Origin: an uncultured Flavobacteriales bacterium
GTDB taxonomy: Bacteria > Bacteroidota > Bacteroidia > Flavobacteriales_D > Sanyastnellaceae
Length of the DNA: 8,031 nucleotides
Assembly (NCBI GenBank): GCA_937890245.1
Contig: CALACF010000287.1
Span: 1-8,031 of the forward strand
Direction: 5' to 3'
In this document: in pieces, positions 1-6,603 of the stretch
How the letters are laid out: the number at the start of each line of letters is the position of its first letter
How positions within the stretch are numbered: the first letter of the stretch is position 1
Program-made: the position numbers and the translations under genes
The notes under the pieces: generated by a model
The model's input: the letters and a program-made list of their open reading frames with translations, nothing else
Told to the model about the DNA's origin: nothing
Database searches by the model: none

Positions 1-65
1 GTGTGAACAACGTCTCTATGAACAATCGCTCGATGGAAATTTGGCGCGGTATTTTTGCTGCATGA
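1..65 (+). CDS. C-terminal tail of an upstream gene (partial)
   Basis: The third frame is open from the left edge and ends at the TGA at 63-65, reading ...MNNRSMEIWRGIFAA. Only about 20 residues are visible, so no family can be named. The case for a real gene is its position: its TGA shares the ATGA at 62-65 with the ATG of the following dehydrogenase, the classic overlap of coupled genes. A second ATGA overlap occurs in this window between the two secreted-protein genes. The alternative is a chance open frame, since 60 bases without a stop is common; the dehydrogenase frame is also open to the edge. Confidence 0.35.
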   Translation, partial: VNNVSMNNRSMEIWRGIFAA

Positions 66-1117
66 GCACAGCCCCCCCCCTTCGAGTTGGCCTTTTCGGC
101 GTGGGCCATTTGGGGAAGATCCACCTCAAGTGTTTGCTCGACTTGCCATCCCAATTCCACCTGGTTGGCTACCACGACCCGAATCCAGATGCTGCGGCCG
201 GACTGGCGCGTTGGGCTGCAGAGAAGGGGATCGGCGCCGAGCAGCTGCCGCCTTTCTTTGAAAGCGAGGCGGAGCTGCTCGGCGCCGTCGAGGCCGTCGA
301 CATCGTAGCGCCCACATCGGCCCACGCAGCATTGGCTTCTCAGGCCCTCAAACTCGGACTTCACTGTTTCATCGAAAAGCCGGTCACCTCCACCCTAGAG
401 GAGGGCGAGGCCTTGCTTGCCGCGCAGAAGAAATCGGGGGCGGTAGTCCAAGTGGGGCATGTCGAGCGCTTCAACCCGGCATTCCAAGCTGCCGCTGCTC
501 ATCTGGACTCACCCCGCTTCATAGAGGCCCACCGGCTCGCCACGTTCAACCCGCGCGGACTCGACGTGCCAGTCGTACTGGACCTGATGATCCACGACAT
601 CGATTTGGCCCTCCACACCATTGGCTCGCCCGTGGTCCGCATCGCCGCTCATGGCGTACAGATCGTCAGCAACACCACTGACATTGCCAACGCCCGCCTC
701 GAATTCGCGTGCGGCGCCGTGGCCAACCTCACCGCTTCGCGGGTCAGCCTCAACCCCATGCGCAAGGTTCGACTGTTCCAGTCGGGCGCCTACGTCTCAG
801 TCGACCTCCTGAACAAAACCACCCAGGTCGTCAAAATTGAGGACGTCCCAGCGGAGGGCGACGCCCAAGCACCTGAGCGCGACCCCTTCGGCTTCTACCT
901 CGACGTGCCAGACGGTCCGTCCAAGCGATTGCACATCGACAGCCCAGAGGTTGCGCCAAACAACGCCATCGGCGAAGAATTGGCACAATTCCACAGCGCC
1001 ATTGTCGGCGACACCCCCTGCAAAGTCCCACTCGAAGATGGACTCGAAGCGCTCCGCGTTGCCGGTCGCATTGTCGACGCCATCGAAGCATCGAAGCAAC
1101 AGATTCAACGGAATTAA
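62..1117 (+). CDS. Gfo/Idh/MocA-family NAD(P)-dependent oxidoreductase
   Basis: A 351-residue cytoplasmic dehydrogenase predicted to oxidise or reduce a sugar or nucleotide-sugar hydroxyl/keto group with NAD(P). The N-terminal Rossmann fold shows GVGHLG at residues 13-18, preceded by the strand LRVGLF. The family motif EKP is at 105-107 (Lys106 the usual catalytic lysine). GHVERFNPA at 132-140 and DLMIHDIDL at 174-182 (His178 the likely acid/base) belong to the C-terminal substrate-binding domain. Close relatives in Flavobacteriia, as I remember them, share these blocks and are about 325 residues long. The pattern also recalls GnnA, the UDP-GlcNAc 3-dehydrogenase of lipid A diaminosugar synthesis, but its partner aminotransferase GnnB is not in the window, so the substrate is left open. 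I chose the ATG at 62 because it overlaps the upstream TGA and sits just before the Rossmann strand; a TTG at 41 would add seven residues. A C9 tract occupies codons 4-7. The DUF4494 gene follows after 32 bases. Confidence 0.9.
   Translation: MSTAPPLRVGLFGVGHLGKIHLKCLLDLPSQFHLVGYHDPNPDAAAGLARWAAEKGIGAEQLPPFFESEAELLGAVEAVDIVAPTSAHAALASQALKLGLHCFIEKPVTSTLEEGEALLAAQKKSGAVVQVGHVERFNPAFQAAAAHLDSPRFIEAHRLATFNPRGLDVPVVLDLMIHDIDLALHTIGSPVVRIAAHGVQIVSNTTDIANARLEFACGAVANLTASRVSLNPMRKVRLFQSGAYVSVDLLNKTTQVVKIEDVPAEGDAQAPERDPFGFYLDVPDGPSKRLHIDSPEVAPNNAIGEELAQFHSAIVGDTPCKVPLEDGLEALRVAGRIVDAIEASKQQIQRN
72..80. repeat. C9 homopolymer tract near the dehydrogenase start
   Basis: Nine consecutive C residues begin 10 bases after the A of the start codon and encode part of Ala-Pro-Pro-Leu (residues 4-7). 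Gain of one base would lead into a frame that stops at 259-261, and loss of one base into a frame that stops at 306-308, so either slip would abolish the enzyme. Such tracts are typical sites of slipped-strand mispairing. Whether the length varies in the population cannot be seen from a single sequence; sequencing error in the tract is also possible, though the gene is in frame as read. Confidence 0.9.
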
Positions 1118-1149
1118 CAGATTTCAAACTTGCAAAAAATCTCTACATC

Positions 1150-1686
1150 ATGAATAAGCATTGGTTCACTTGCGTCGTCAAGTACAGCAAAAACGGAGTC
1201 GACGGCACCGAGGACAAGACGACTGAGCAGTTCTTGCTCGATGCATACACTTACACCGAAGCCGAGGCCCGGCTCGTGGGCATCGTCACCGAATATTGTG
1301 CTGGCACCTTCGACGTGATGCAGATTACGAAGTCCAATTTCACTGAGGTCGTCCGATTTGACGAAGGCGATCGCTGGTTCCGAATCAAAGTAGCCCTGAC
1401 ATCGTTTGACGAAAAAACAGAGAAAGAGAAAGAACACAACCAGTTCTTCCTCTTCAACGCGGATGACTTGCGCGATGCTTTCGACAAGACCGGTGAGTTT
1501 ATGAAATCCGCAGGTACGGGCTACGTTATCCCCGCCATCAACTTCACTAAAATATCGGAAGTCTACCCCCTGAGCGAGGAGGGCGGCGTGAATGTTATCG
1601 CAAGTGATGGCTACGGCGTCAACGCAGAGGGCCATCCGGGGCTGGCACCCGCTGGCGTCAACAACGAGACGGGCGAAGTCGCCTAA
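1150..1686 (+). CDS. DUF4494 domain-containing protein
   Basis: A 178-residue cytoplasmic protein of unknown function, recognised as DUF4494 from its characteristic layout. It begins with NKHWFTCVVKY, where a short Trp/Phe-Cys-containing strand is usual. DAYTYTEAEAR at residues 31-41 matches the family's conserved 'DA.sfTEAEAR' block. DRWFRIKVAL at 74-83, followed by a Lys/Glu-rich turn, is the second block. NADDLRDAFD (103-112) and ISEVYP (135-140) complete the domain. Residues after about 145 form a Gly/Asn/Ala-rich tail that looks disordered and lies outside the recognisable domain. No signal peptide or membrane segment is present. The family is common in Bacteroidota genomes and no biochemical role is known to me. 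The gene starts 32 bases after the dehydrogenase stop, behind an A-rich leader without a Shine-Dalgarno motif, as is normal in this phylum, so it may share the upstream transcript. No promoter of the TAnnTTTG type lies in the gap. Confidence 0.85.
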   Translation: MNKHWFTCVVKYSKNGVDGTEDKTTEQFLLDAYTYTEAEARLVGIVTEYCAGTFDVMQITKSNFTEVVRFDEGDRWFRIKVALTSFDEKTEKEKEHNQFFLFNADDLRDAFDKTGEFMKSAGTGYVIPAINFTKISEVYPLSEEGGVNVIASDGYGVNAEGHPGLAPAGVNNETGEVA

Positions 1687-1806
1687 GCCCCCCAACGCCG
1701 GGCTAAGTCCCCAAAACGCGCCACAGCGGCACGCTTACGCATCATTTCTAGGCGTCCACAAATCGGGCGTTCACGCGGAAATGGATCCAGCGTAGAGAAT
1801 CCCTGC

Positions 1807-3654
1807 TCAGCCCCACGCCCAGGCGCTGTGGTAGGCGCCGGTCGCCTCGGCGTGGCGCTGAAACTCTGCGTAAAACGCATCGCTTCCCAAGGTGGCAGAA
1901 TCACCGATCAGCAGCAAATGCATGCGGGCGCGCGTCATGGCGACATTCATTCGGCGATGCTCAGATAGAAAGCCCACCTCGCCCCTGTTGTTGGATCGGG
2001 TGAGTGACAAGACCATGATGTCGCGCTCTTGGCCTTGGAAACCGTCGACAGTTTGGACTGATAAGCGTCCCGCTGCTGCCCTCAATTCAGCGCTGAGCAA
2101 ATCCTGTAAAAGCGAGACTTGGCCGCGGTAAGGTGCGATCAAACCGACGGATGCCTGCGGGTGTGCCGCAAGCAATTCGCGAACGCGCGCCGCAGCAAAT
2201 TCTGCTTCCTCGGGATTGGACGTGCTGGCTGCGCGATCGCGCTTCTCCTCCCACCCTTTCCCGGCAGTGTCGATAAACATCAGCGGCTGTAGACCGTCCA
2301 GACCGCGCGCTGCAACGACGGGATCCGCCTGAAGCGCAGCATCGTAGAACTGCACGTTCGGGAAGGCCATGATGTCGGCATGCATGCGGTACTGCATATC
2401 GAGAAGCTGAACGACCGACGCGTTGCAGTGCGAAGGCTCCAGTAATTTTTCAAGTAAACTCACCCCCAGCCCAGCGCGTTGAGCGGCCCGGGATTTTACT
2501 GTTGGCGGGAGCTGGCACGGGTCGCCCGCAAGCACCACACGCTCCGCCTTAAGAATCGGAATCCATGTGGCGGGCTCCAAGGCCTGGCCCGCTTCATCGA
2601 TTATGACTGACGAAAAACGCCGGCCGGCCAAAGCGCGATCGGAAGAGCCTACCAAGGTGCAGCAAATCGCTCCAGCCCGGTCGAGGATGCGGTCGGCGAG
2701 AGAGGATGCCAAGCTGCGCGCCTCCTTTCGAAGCTCCCGGCCCTCTTTCCATTCTTGCGCCTTCATCGCCTTGTCCGCGCGCTTGCGCAATGCCCGAACT
2801 TGCTTGAATTCGGGATCCGCCGAAACCCGCTGTTCGAGCGTGGCGCCCATCACATCAGGGTCCACGCGCAAAGGATGGCCGATGCGCACTGCATCGATGC
2901 CCGCCTGAGACAAGCGTGAAACCAGCAAGTCGGTGGCCGCGTTGCTCGGTGCTGCGCACATGACCTGCTCGCCGCGCGCCACGAGGCAGCGCACCAGCTC
3001 GACGATTGTTGTGGTTTTCCCCGTTCCTGGCGGGCCGTGCAGCACGGCAAACAATGGAGCGGCAAGGGCCAAGCGCACCGCATTGAACTGCGATTCGTTC
3101 AACGCCGAAGCAACTTCGCCAAGAACAGCTACCCCCACAGCACCGGCGTCCTCCAACAACAACTGCGGCTCAAAGCCCAGCAAAGCCTCGCGCAAAACCG
3201 CCAAATGCGATGACTTCCCATCGCGCCCAGCGTTCAGAACTGCTGACAAAGCCCGCGCCATCTCTATAAAGCTGCGCTCGTCAAAACGCGAATCCAACGT
3301 CCAGCGGCGGTGTTCAGCTGCAGCCGGCAAATCTTCGCCGTCGAGTACCACTTCAGCGAGCATCGCACGCCCGCGTTTTACGATGCCACGAAAGGAAACC
3401 GGCTCGCCGCGGTCGTCAGCCGAGCTAAGTAAGACCGCCGAACCGGCGCGAAATAAATCGGGTTGGCCCGATTCTCCTGCGAGTTCGAGCACCGGCCTGC
3501 CGCTCGTGGTAAACCCCATTTCAAGCACCCGGACCGGAGACCACGTCAGTCCATCCGCTTTTCGAATTGAGACAGATTTCTCCGTCAATACAGCCGCAAA
3601 ACGAGCCTCCTCATCACGGTGCTCGTCAACCAAGGCTGCCGTCACAGCAGACAT
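1807..3654 (-). CDS. UPF1/IGHMBP2-type superfamily 1 helicase (AAA domain)
   Basis: A 615-residue cytoplasmic ATP-dependent helicase of the UPF1-like SF1B group; whether it acts on DNA or RNA is not evident. From the ATG at 3654 the motifs run in order: Q motif LNESQFNAV (185-193), Walker A GPPGTGKTT (207-215), motif Ia CAAPSNAATD (233-242), motif II DEAGQ (353-357), motif III GDPCQLPP (377-384), QYRMH (421-425), motif IV IAPYRGQ (506-512), motif V TVDGFQGQERD (535-545) and motif VI RRMNVAMTRAR (567-577). All key residues are present, so it should be active. A charged Lys/Arg/Glu-rich helical stretch at about 281-320 would form the stalk insertion, and residues 1-170 form the N-terminal beta-barrel region. 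Length is normal for bacterial members. A TTG at 3684 in the same frame would add ten residues; ATG is preferred because the N-terminal helix then matches relatives I recall. It lies 59 bases (29 from the TTG) downstream of the surface-protein gene with no evident terminator between, so co-transcription is possible. It converges on the DUF4494 gene across 120 bases in which I see no strong terminator hairpin. Confidence 0.9.
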   Translation of the reverse strand: MSAVTAALVDEHRDEEARFAAVLTEKSVSIRKADGLTWSPVRVLEMGFTTSGRPVLELAGESGQPDLFRAGSAVLLSSADDRGEPVSFRGIVKRGRAMLAEVVLDGEDLPAAAEHRRWTLDSRFDERSFIEMARALSAVLNAGRDGKSSHLAVLREALLGFEPQLLLEDAGAVGVAVLGEVASALNESQFNAVRLALAAPLFAVLHGPPGTGKTTTIVELVRCLVARGEQVMCAAPSNAATDLLVSRLSQAGIDAVRIGHPLRVDPDVMGATLEQRVSADPEFKQVRALRKRADKAMKAQEWKEGRELRKEARSLASSLADRILDRAGAICCTLVGSSDRALAGRRFSSVIIDEAGQALEPATWIPILKAERVVLAGDPCQLPPTVKSRAAQRAGLGVSLLEKLLEPSHCNASVVQLLDMQYRMHADIMAFPNVQFYDAALQADPVVAARGLDGLQPLMFIDTAGKGWEEKRDRAASTSNPEEAEFAAARVRELLAAHPQASVGLIAPYRGQVSLLQDLLSAELRAAAGRLSVQTVDGFQGQERDIMVLSLTRSNNRGEVGFLSEHRRMNVAMTRARMHLLLIGDSATLGSDAFYAEFQRHAEATGAYHSAWAWG

Positions 3655-3713
3655 TGCCTCGATGCTATCGCGAAACGTATTCAAGTCCGATCATCAAGCG
3701 CCAGAACCCCCGT

Positions 3714-6086
3714 TCAACGGCGATTCCGTATGATCTCGACGTAGCCCGTGTACATCTCACGCTCAGCCGAACCGTTGTTGCGGTTCACGCCCAAAACGTA
3801 ATAGTAGGTCCCGTCAGCAGCCTCTTCTTCGGTGGGCCGCCAGCCATTGGTATAACTCGTGCTCTCATAGACAATCCCACCCCAACGGTTGAATACCTGC
3901 AGGGTGGATCCGGGATAGGCATCAACACCCTGGATGACGAAATTGTCATTTCCATCGCCCAAATTGTTCGGCGTGAAGATGTTCGGGATCAAGATCACAC
4001 ACTCTTCCAGCTCGACCATGTACACAGTCTCTGCCTCCCAAACACAAGGCGCTGTCATGGATACCATCACAGCATACTCCCCTTCCTCTGTCACACCGAT
4101 GGCGTTAAAGTTCCCGACGTCCTCTGTCACGTTCACGCCCAGGTTGTTTTCGTGCGTCCAGGTCCAAGCATACGTGTAGGTCCAGGATGGGGATTGTCCC
4201 GGTGCATACAAGGCCAATTCAGAACCGACGCACAAATCCCACTCCAAGGTCGCACCGGACAAAGGCGGTGTTAGCAATTGAACTTCCGCAGAATCCGTGG
4301 CCAAGCACGCGTCGAGTTCGCCGCCCGTCATGTCGACGGTGGCCGTCACCCAAACCGGGCCAGACAGGTTGTCGATTGTGGCATCTGTGTTTGCGCCGTT
4401 TGTCGATCCCACATTGAAATCTGCATCCCCATTGGCCGTCCAAGTCCAATTATAACCGAAGCCGGGCTCAGGCGCAACCACCGAAGCGGTCATATCCAGC
4501 GGTGATCCGCACCAGGCCACCGGCCACTCGACGTCAACCGAAGGCCCCGGAACAACCGTTACTTCCATAGAATCAGTGAAGGAACAGCCAAAGTTGTTGA
4601 CCGCGGTGAAGATGTAGGTCGCTGTTCCGAAATCGGTCGGTGTGATTTCAATGCCGTTGCAGTCGTCGCTCGACCCGTCATTGGTGATAAACGGCCCCGT
4701 CCAGTAGGTACTGTCGCATCCCGAGCCGATGACCGGCGTGAAGATGATGGGCTCCGGGTACAGGTCGGGCTGGAAATTCACGGCCCAGTCAAAAATGAAA
4801 CCGTTGTCAGACGCCCAGCTGTCACAAACCTCAATGGTCCAGTTGCCATTCATCGGGCATCCCGTCAACAGATCCCAGCTCTGATCAGCCTCATATGAGC
4901 CTGCAGGAAGGGTGCCAGCTCCATTGTCTGACCATGTGCCATTGTTTGCGGTCGGCTCCCAACTGTAGTCCCAGCCGATGCCTTCAACATCAGGCGTTCC
5001 ATCGTTGTCGACAGGTACACCCAAAAACGTTGACCCCCCCCCCTGCTGGTGCAGGCCCATCGATGAGCCATCTGGACAAAGAATGGTGATCGTCAGATCG
5101 CCCATGAAGCTGTGCTCAAAGTTCATGAAGACATCGATGAAGTTCGACGGGCCGCTGACCGTTTGGCCCGGCGCAAAGACGTCGAAAAAAATTGAGCTCT
5201 CAAAACACTGCGTTTGGTCATCGGGAATAAACAAAGCGCCGCCGAAGTTGACGCCCGGCGTATCGTCGTAAGTGATGGGGTCTGCCACGCCGTCAATCGA
5301 GTAGGTCTGGCCACCACAGATTGTCAAATCTGGGGTAGTCGCTGTGAAGTCAGGTGGCGTACTAACCAAGACCAAGTGGTCCGTGAGGTTGTTGTTCTCA
5401 CATTCATTGTTGTCCGTCAAAAAGAGCTGGACCTTGTAAGCGCCCGGTTCAGAAAAACTGTGCGTCACTTCAGGGGTCAAATCGCCCTCAACGCCATCGT
5501 CAAAATCCCAGTACCACACCAAAATCTCTGCACCTTCGGCCACCTCGCTGTTGCCTCCGTGGAAGGTGATCTCCTCACCCACACAGACCATCAAAGGCGC
5601 TTCCTCGTCCGTTTCGACGATTGCAAATGGACGCTCACAAGGGTACTCACAGGCGACTTCTGCTGTCCAGTTGCCGTTGTCCGAGGCGTCCGAAACGAAT
5701 TGAAATGTAATGCAGCCGCCGGGGTTGTTCGCACCGTCCATCTGGCTGTAAACGTCTGCGCCCTGCAAGTCCGATCCGCTGTACACGCCGTATGGTGGTC
5801 CCACCGCTTCGTCCCCGAGCCACACCGAAAAGGTGTCCCCTTCCCCGAGGTTGAACAGGTTGAAGTAAAAATTGATGACCGGGTCCGGTCCCTCTGGGCA
5901 GAAGGTCATCGTCAAATTCGAGTTGGCCGTGTAATCGCCTGCGGTCATGCCCGCATCTACGAAGAAGAAATCGCAACCGGTGTAATCACCGTTGGTCATC
6001 CCGACTTCCTGCGCGTTTGCCACTGATGCCAATAAAGCCACGGCTCCAACGAGCAGGAGGCAGGATTTAAAAATCTTGGTGATCAT
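3714..6086 (-). CDS. Multidomain surface protein: CUB-like, PKD, P domain, type IX sorting domain
   Basis: A 790-residue secreted protein. A Sec signal peptide spans residues 1-25, with likely cleavage ANA|Q. A CUB-like domain follows at about 38-146, with Cys38, Cys63, Cys125 and Cys146 and the ending GNWTAEVACE. A PKD domain at about 172-241 carries WYWDFDDG (191-198). A proprotein-convertase-type P domain at about 295-438 carries EHSFMGDLTI (324-333), fLG near 354, GCPMNGNWTIEVCD (409-422) and DNGFIFDW (427-434). Ig-like, Cys-containing stretches fill about 450-690. A gliding-motility-type C-terminal domain spans about 697-789, with IPNIFTPN (700-707), VFNRWGGIVYES (731-742) and DGTYYYVL (758-765). 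That final domain normally directs type IX secretion across the outer membrane and cell-surface attachment. No protease or other catalytic domain is seen, so adhesion or binding is the likely role. Composition is acidic and poor in Lys, as in marine surface proteins. The start ATG at 6086 overlaps the stop of the preceding small gene (ATGA). A G10 tract lies in the P-domain code. Confidence 0.92.
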   Translation of the reverse strand: MITKIFKSCLLLVGAVALLASVANAQEVGMTNGDYTGCDFFFVDAGMTAGDYTANSNLTMTFCPEGPDPVINFYFNLFNLGEGDTFSVWLGDEAVGPPYGVYSGSDLQGADVYSQMDGANNPGGCITFQFVSDASDNGNWTAEVACEYPCERPFAIVETDEEAPLMVCVGEEITFHGGNSEVAEGAEILVWYWDFDDGVEGDLTPEVTHSFSEPGAYKVQLFLTDNNECENNNLTDHLVLVSTPPDFTATTPDLTICGGQTYSIDGVADPITYDDTPGVNFGGALFIPDDQTQCFESSIFFDVFAPGQTVSGPSNFIDVFMNFEHSFMGDLTITILCPDGSSMGLHQQGGGSTFLGVPVDNDGTPDVEGIGWDYSWEPTANNGTWSDNGAGTLPAGSYEADQSWDLLTGCPMNGNWTIEVCDSWASDNGFIFDWAVNFQPDLYPEPIIFTPVIGSGCDSTYWTGPFITNDGSSDDCNGIEITPTDFGTATYIFTAVNNFGCSFTDSMEVTVVPGPSVDVEWPVAWCGSPLDMTASVVAPEPGFGYNWTWTANGDADFNVGSTNGANTDATIDNLSGPVWVTATVDMTGGELDACLATDSAEVQLLTPPLSGATLEWDLCVGSELALYAPGQSPSWTYTYAWTWTHENNLGVNVTEDVGNFNAIGVTEEGEYAVMVSMTAPCVWEAETVYMVELEECVILIPNIFTPNNLGDGNDNFVIQGVDAYPGSTLQVFNRWGGIVYESTSYTNGWRPTEEEAADGTYYYVLGVNRNNGSAEREMYTGYVEIIRNRR
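5034..5043. repeat. G10 homopolymer tract in the P-domain code (C10 on the plus strand)
   Basis: On the coding strand ten G residues form the last base of Gln348 and the codons of Gly349-Gly351, within a loop that is often Gly-rich in related P domains. Loss of one G would shift reading into a frame that stays open to a TGA at 4865-4867, giving a product of roughly 400 residues. Gain of one G would hit a stop at 4990-4992, about 14 codons on. Both products lack the type IX sorting domain. All three glycines use GGG although GGC and GGT would break the run. This is a candidate slippage site; length variation is not shown here. Confidence 0.9.
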
Positions 6087-6490
6087 TTCTTCTCGGCTTT
6101 AAGACCCATCAAATAACGGGTGTACAGCACTTCAAGGCGATGCGCACTGTGAAACTGGATCACACCCTGAACTCCCACACGAAAATTCGAAGGCTGGGCA
6201 TCATCAACTGACAAAGGGATGGAAAAGTCCCTCGGGTCGAAGTCCTGCTCCGAAAACGTCGATGCCGAAAATGCTTCTCCGCCAGCGACGGCAGACGGGC
6301 AGCCGTCCAAATCATCGAGCCCTGCGGCCTTGGTTAAATTGGCCTGGAAAACCCAGCCTTGATCCGCCGCGAAGTCCTCAAAAGACAATAGACCCGCGTT
6401 CGATTGCGCATGAGCTTTGGATGACAAGCCGAGCAACAGCGCCGTTGCGAAAGCCCATGGGAGGAAGCGGACGTAAAAATTCATATTCAT
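6083..6490 (-). CDS. Small secreted protein of unknown function, coupled to the surface protein
   Basis: A 135-residue protein that I do not recognise. It opens with a Sec signal peptide: Arg8, a hydrophobic run at about 9-22, and likely cleavage AHA|Q after residue 28. There is no lipobox cysteine at the cleavage site. The mature part is about 107 residues, with one Cys (64) and an acidic middle (EQDFDPRDF at 81-89). A more basic C-terminal helix-like segment contains HRLEVLYTRY (117-126) and ends KAEKK. No membrane span follows the signal peptide, and the short length argues against a PorP/SprF barrel. Its TGA overlaps the ATG of the surface-protein gene (ATGA at 6086-6083), so the two are probably translationally coupled and may act together as a periplasmic or surface partner or chaperone; that is inference. 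ATG 6490 was chosen; ATG 6484 is equally possible, and a TTG at 6508 would give 141 residues and push the hydrophobic core unusually far in. Confidence 0.75.
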   Translation of the reverse strand: MNMNFYVRFLPWAFATALLLGLSSKAHAQSNAGLLSFEDFAADQGWVFQANLTKAAGLDDLDGCPSAVAGGEAFSASTFSEQDFDPRDFSIPLSVDDAQPSNFRVGVQGVIQFHSAHRLEVLYTRYLMGLKAEKK

Positions 6491-6558
6491 TGCGTTGGTT
6501 TCACTCAAGGTTGGAATGCTTCTGCAGGCCTAGAGGTTGCACGCCTTTGAACCTTCTG

Positions 6559-6587
6559 CCGAAATCACTGCCAATTTCGGTTCGAAA
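6559..6587. repeat. Three-armed inverted repeat in a divergent intergenic region
   Basis: A 7-base perfect inverted repeat, CCGAAAT (6559-6565) and ATTTCGG (6574-6580), is separated by 8 bases. The right arm can instead pair with a further copy just downstream: TTTCG (6575-6579) and CGAAA (6583-6587) with a GTT loop. The two hairpins are mutually exclusive. They lie between the divergent starts at 6490 and 6604, so the element could be an operator or fold in the leader of the GNAT-type gene. It has no T run, so it is not a typical terminator. Chance occurrence is possible. Confidence 0.45.
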
Positions 6588-6603
6588 ATAGGACATTTGC
6601 GGC

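Noticed and set aside
50..57. TATTTTTG, an exact match to the Bacteroidota -7 element
   Set aside because: It ends only four bases before the ATG at 62, has no TTG about 19 bases upstream, and lies in a frame that overlaps the dehydrogenase start; a promoter here would start transcription at or after the ATG.
1114..1695. 193-residue open frame antisense to the DUF4494 gene
   Set aside because: It mirrors a gene with recognisable family blocks and its own translation resembles no family I know; long antisense frames are common in GC-rich coding DNA.
1686..1705. AGCCC...GGGCT after the DUF4494 stop, considered as a terminator
   Set aside because: Only a five-base stem with no T tract on either strand; too weak to call.
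3710..3720. Palindrome CCGTTCAACGG at the end of the surface-protein gene, considered as a terminator
   Set aside because: Five-base arms around a single central base cannot form a stable hairpin, no T run follows, and it overlaps the stop codon.
2933..3733. 266-residue open frame antisense to the helicase
   Set aside because: It covers the helicase Walker A region on the other strand, and its Ser/Arg/Pro-rich translation is typical of a shadow frame.
5214..6026. 270-residue open frame antisense to the surface protein
   Set aside because: It lies wholly within the code for the CUB-like and PKD domains and shows no recognisable motif; treated as a shadow.
6592..6599. GACATTTG, a near match to TAnnTTTG before the GNAT-type gene
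   Set aside because: It ends four bases before the ATG at 6604, has one mismatch and no properly spaced -33 element.
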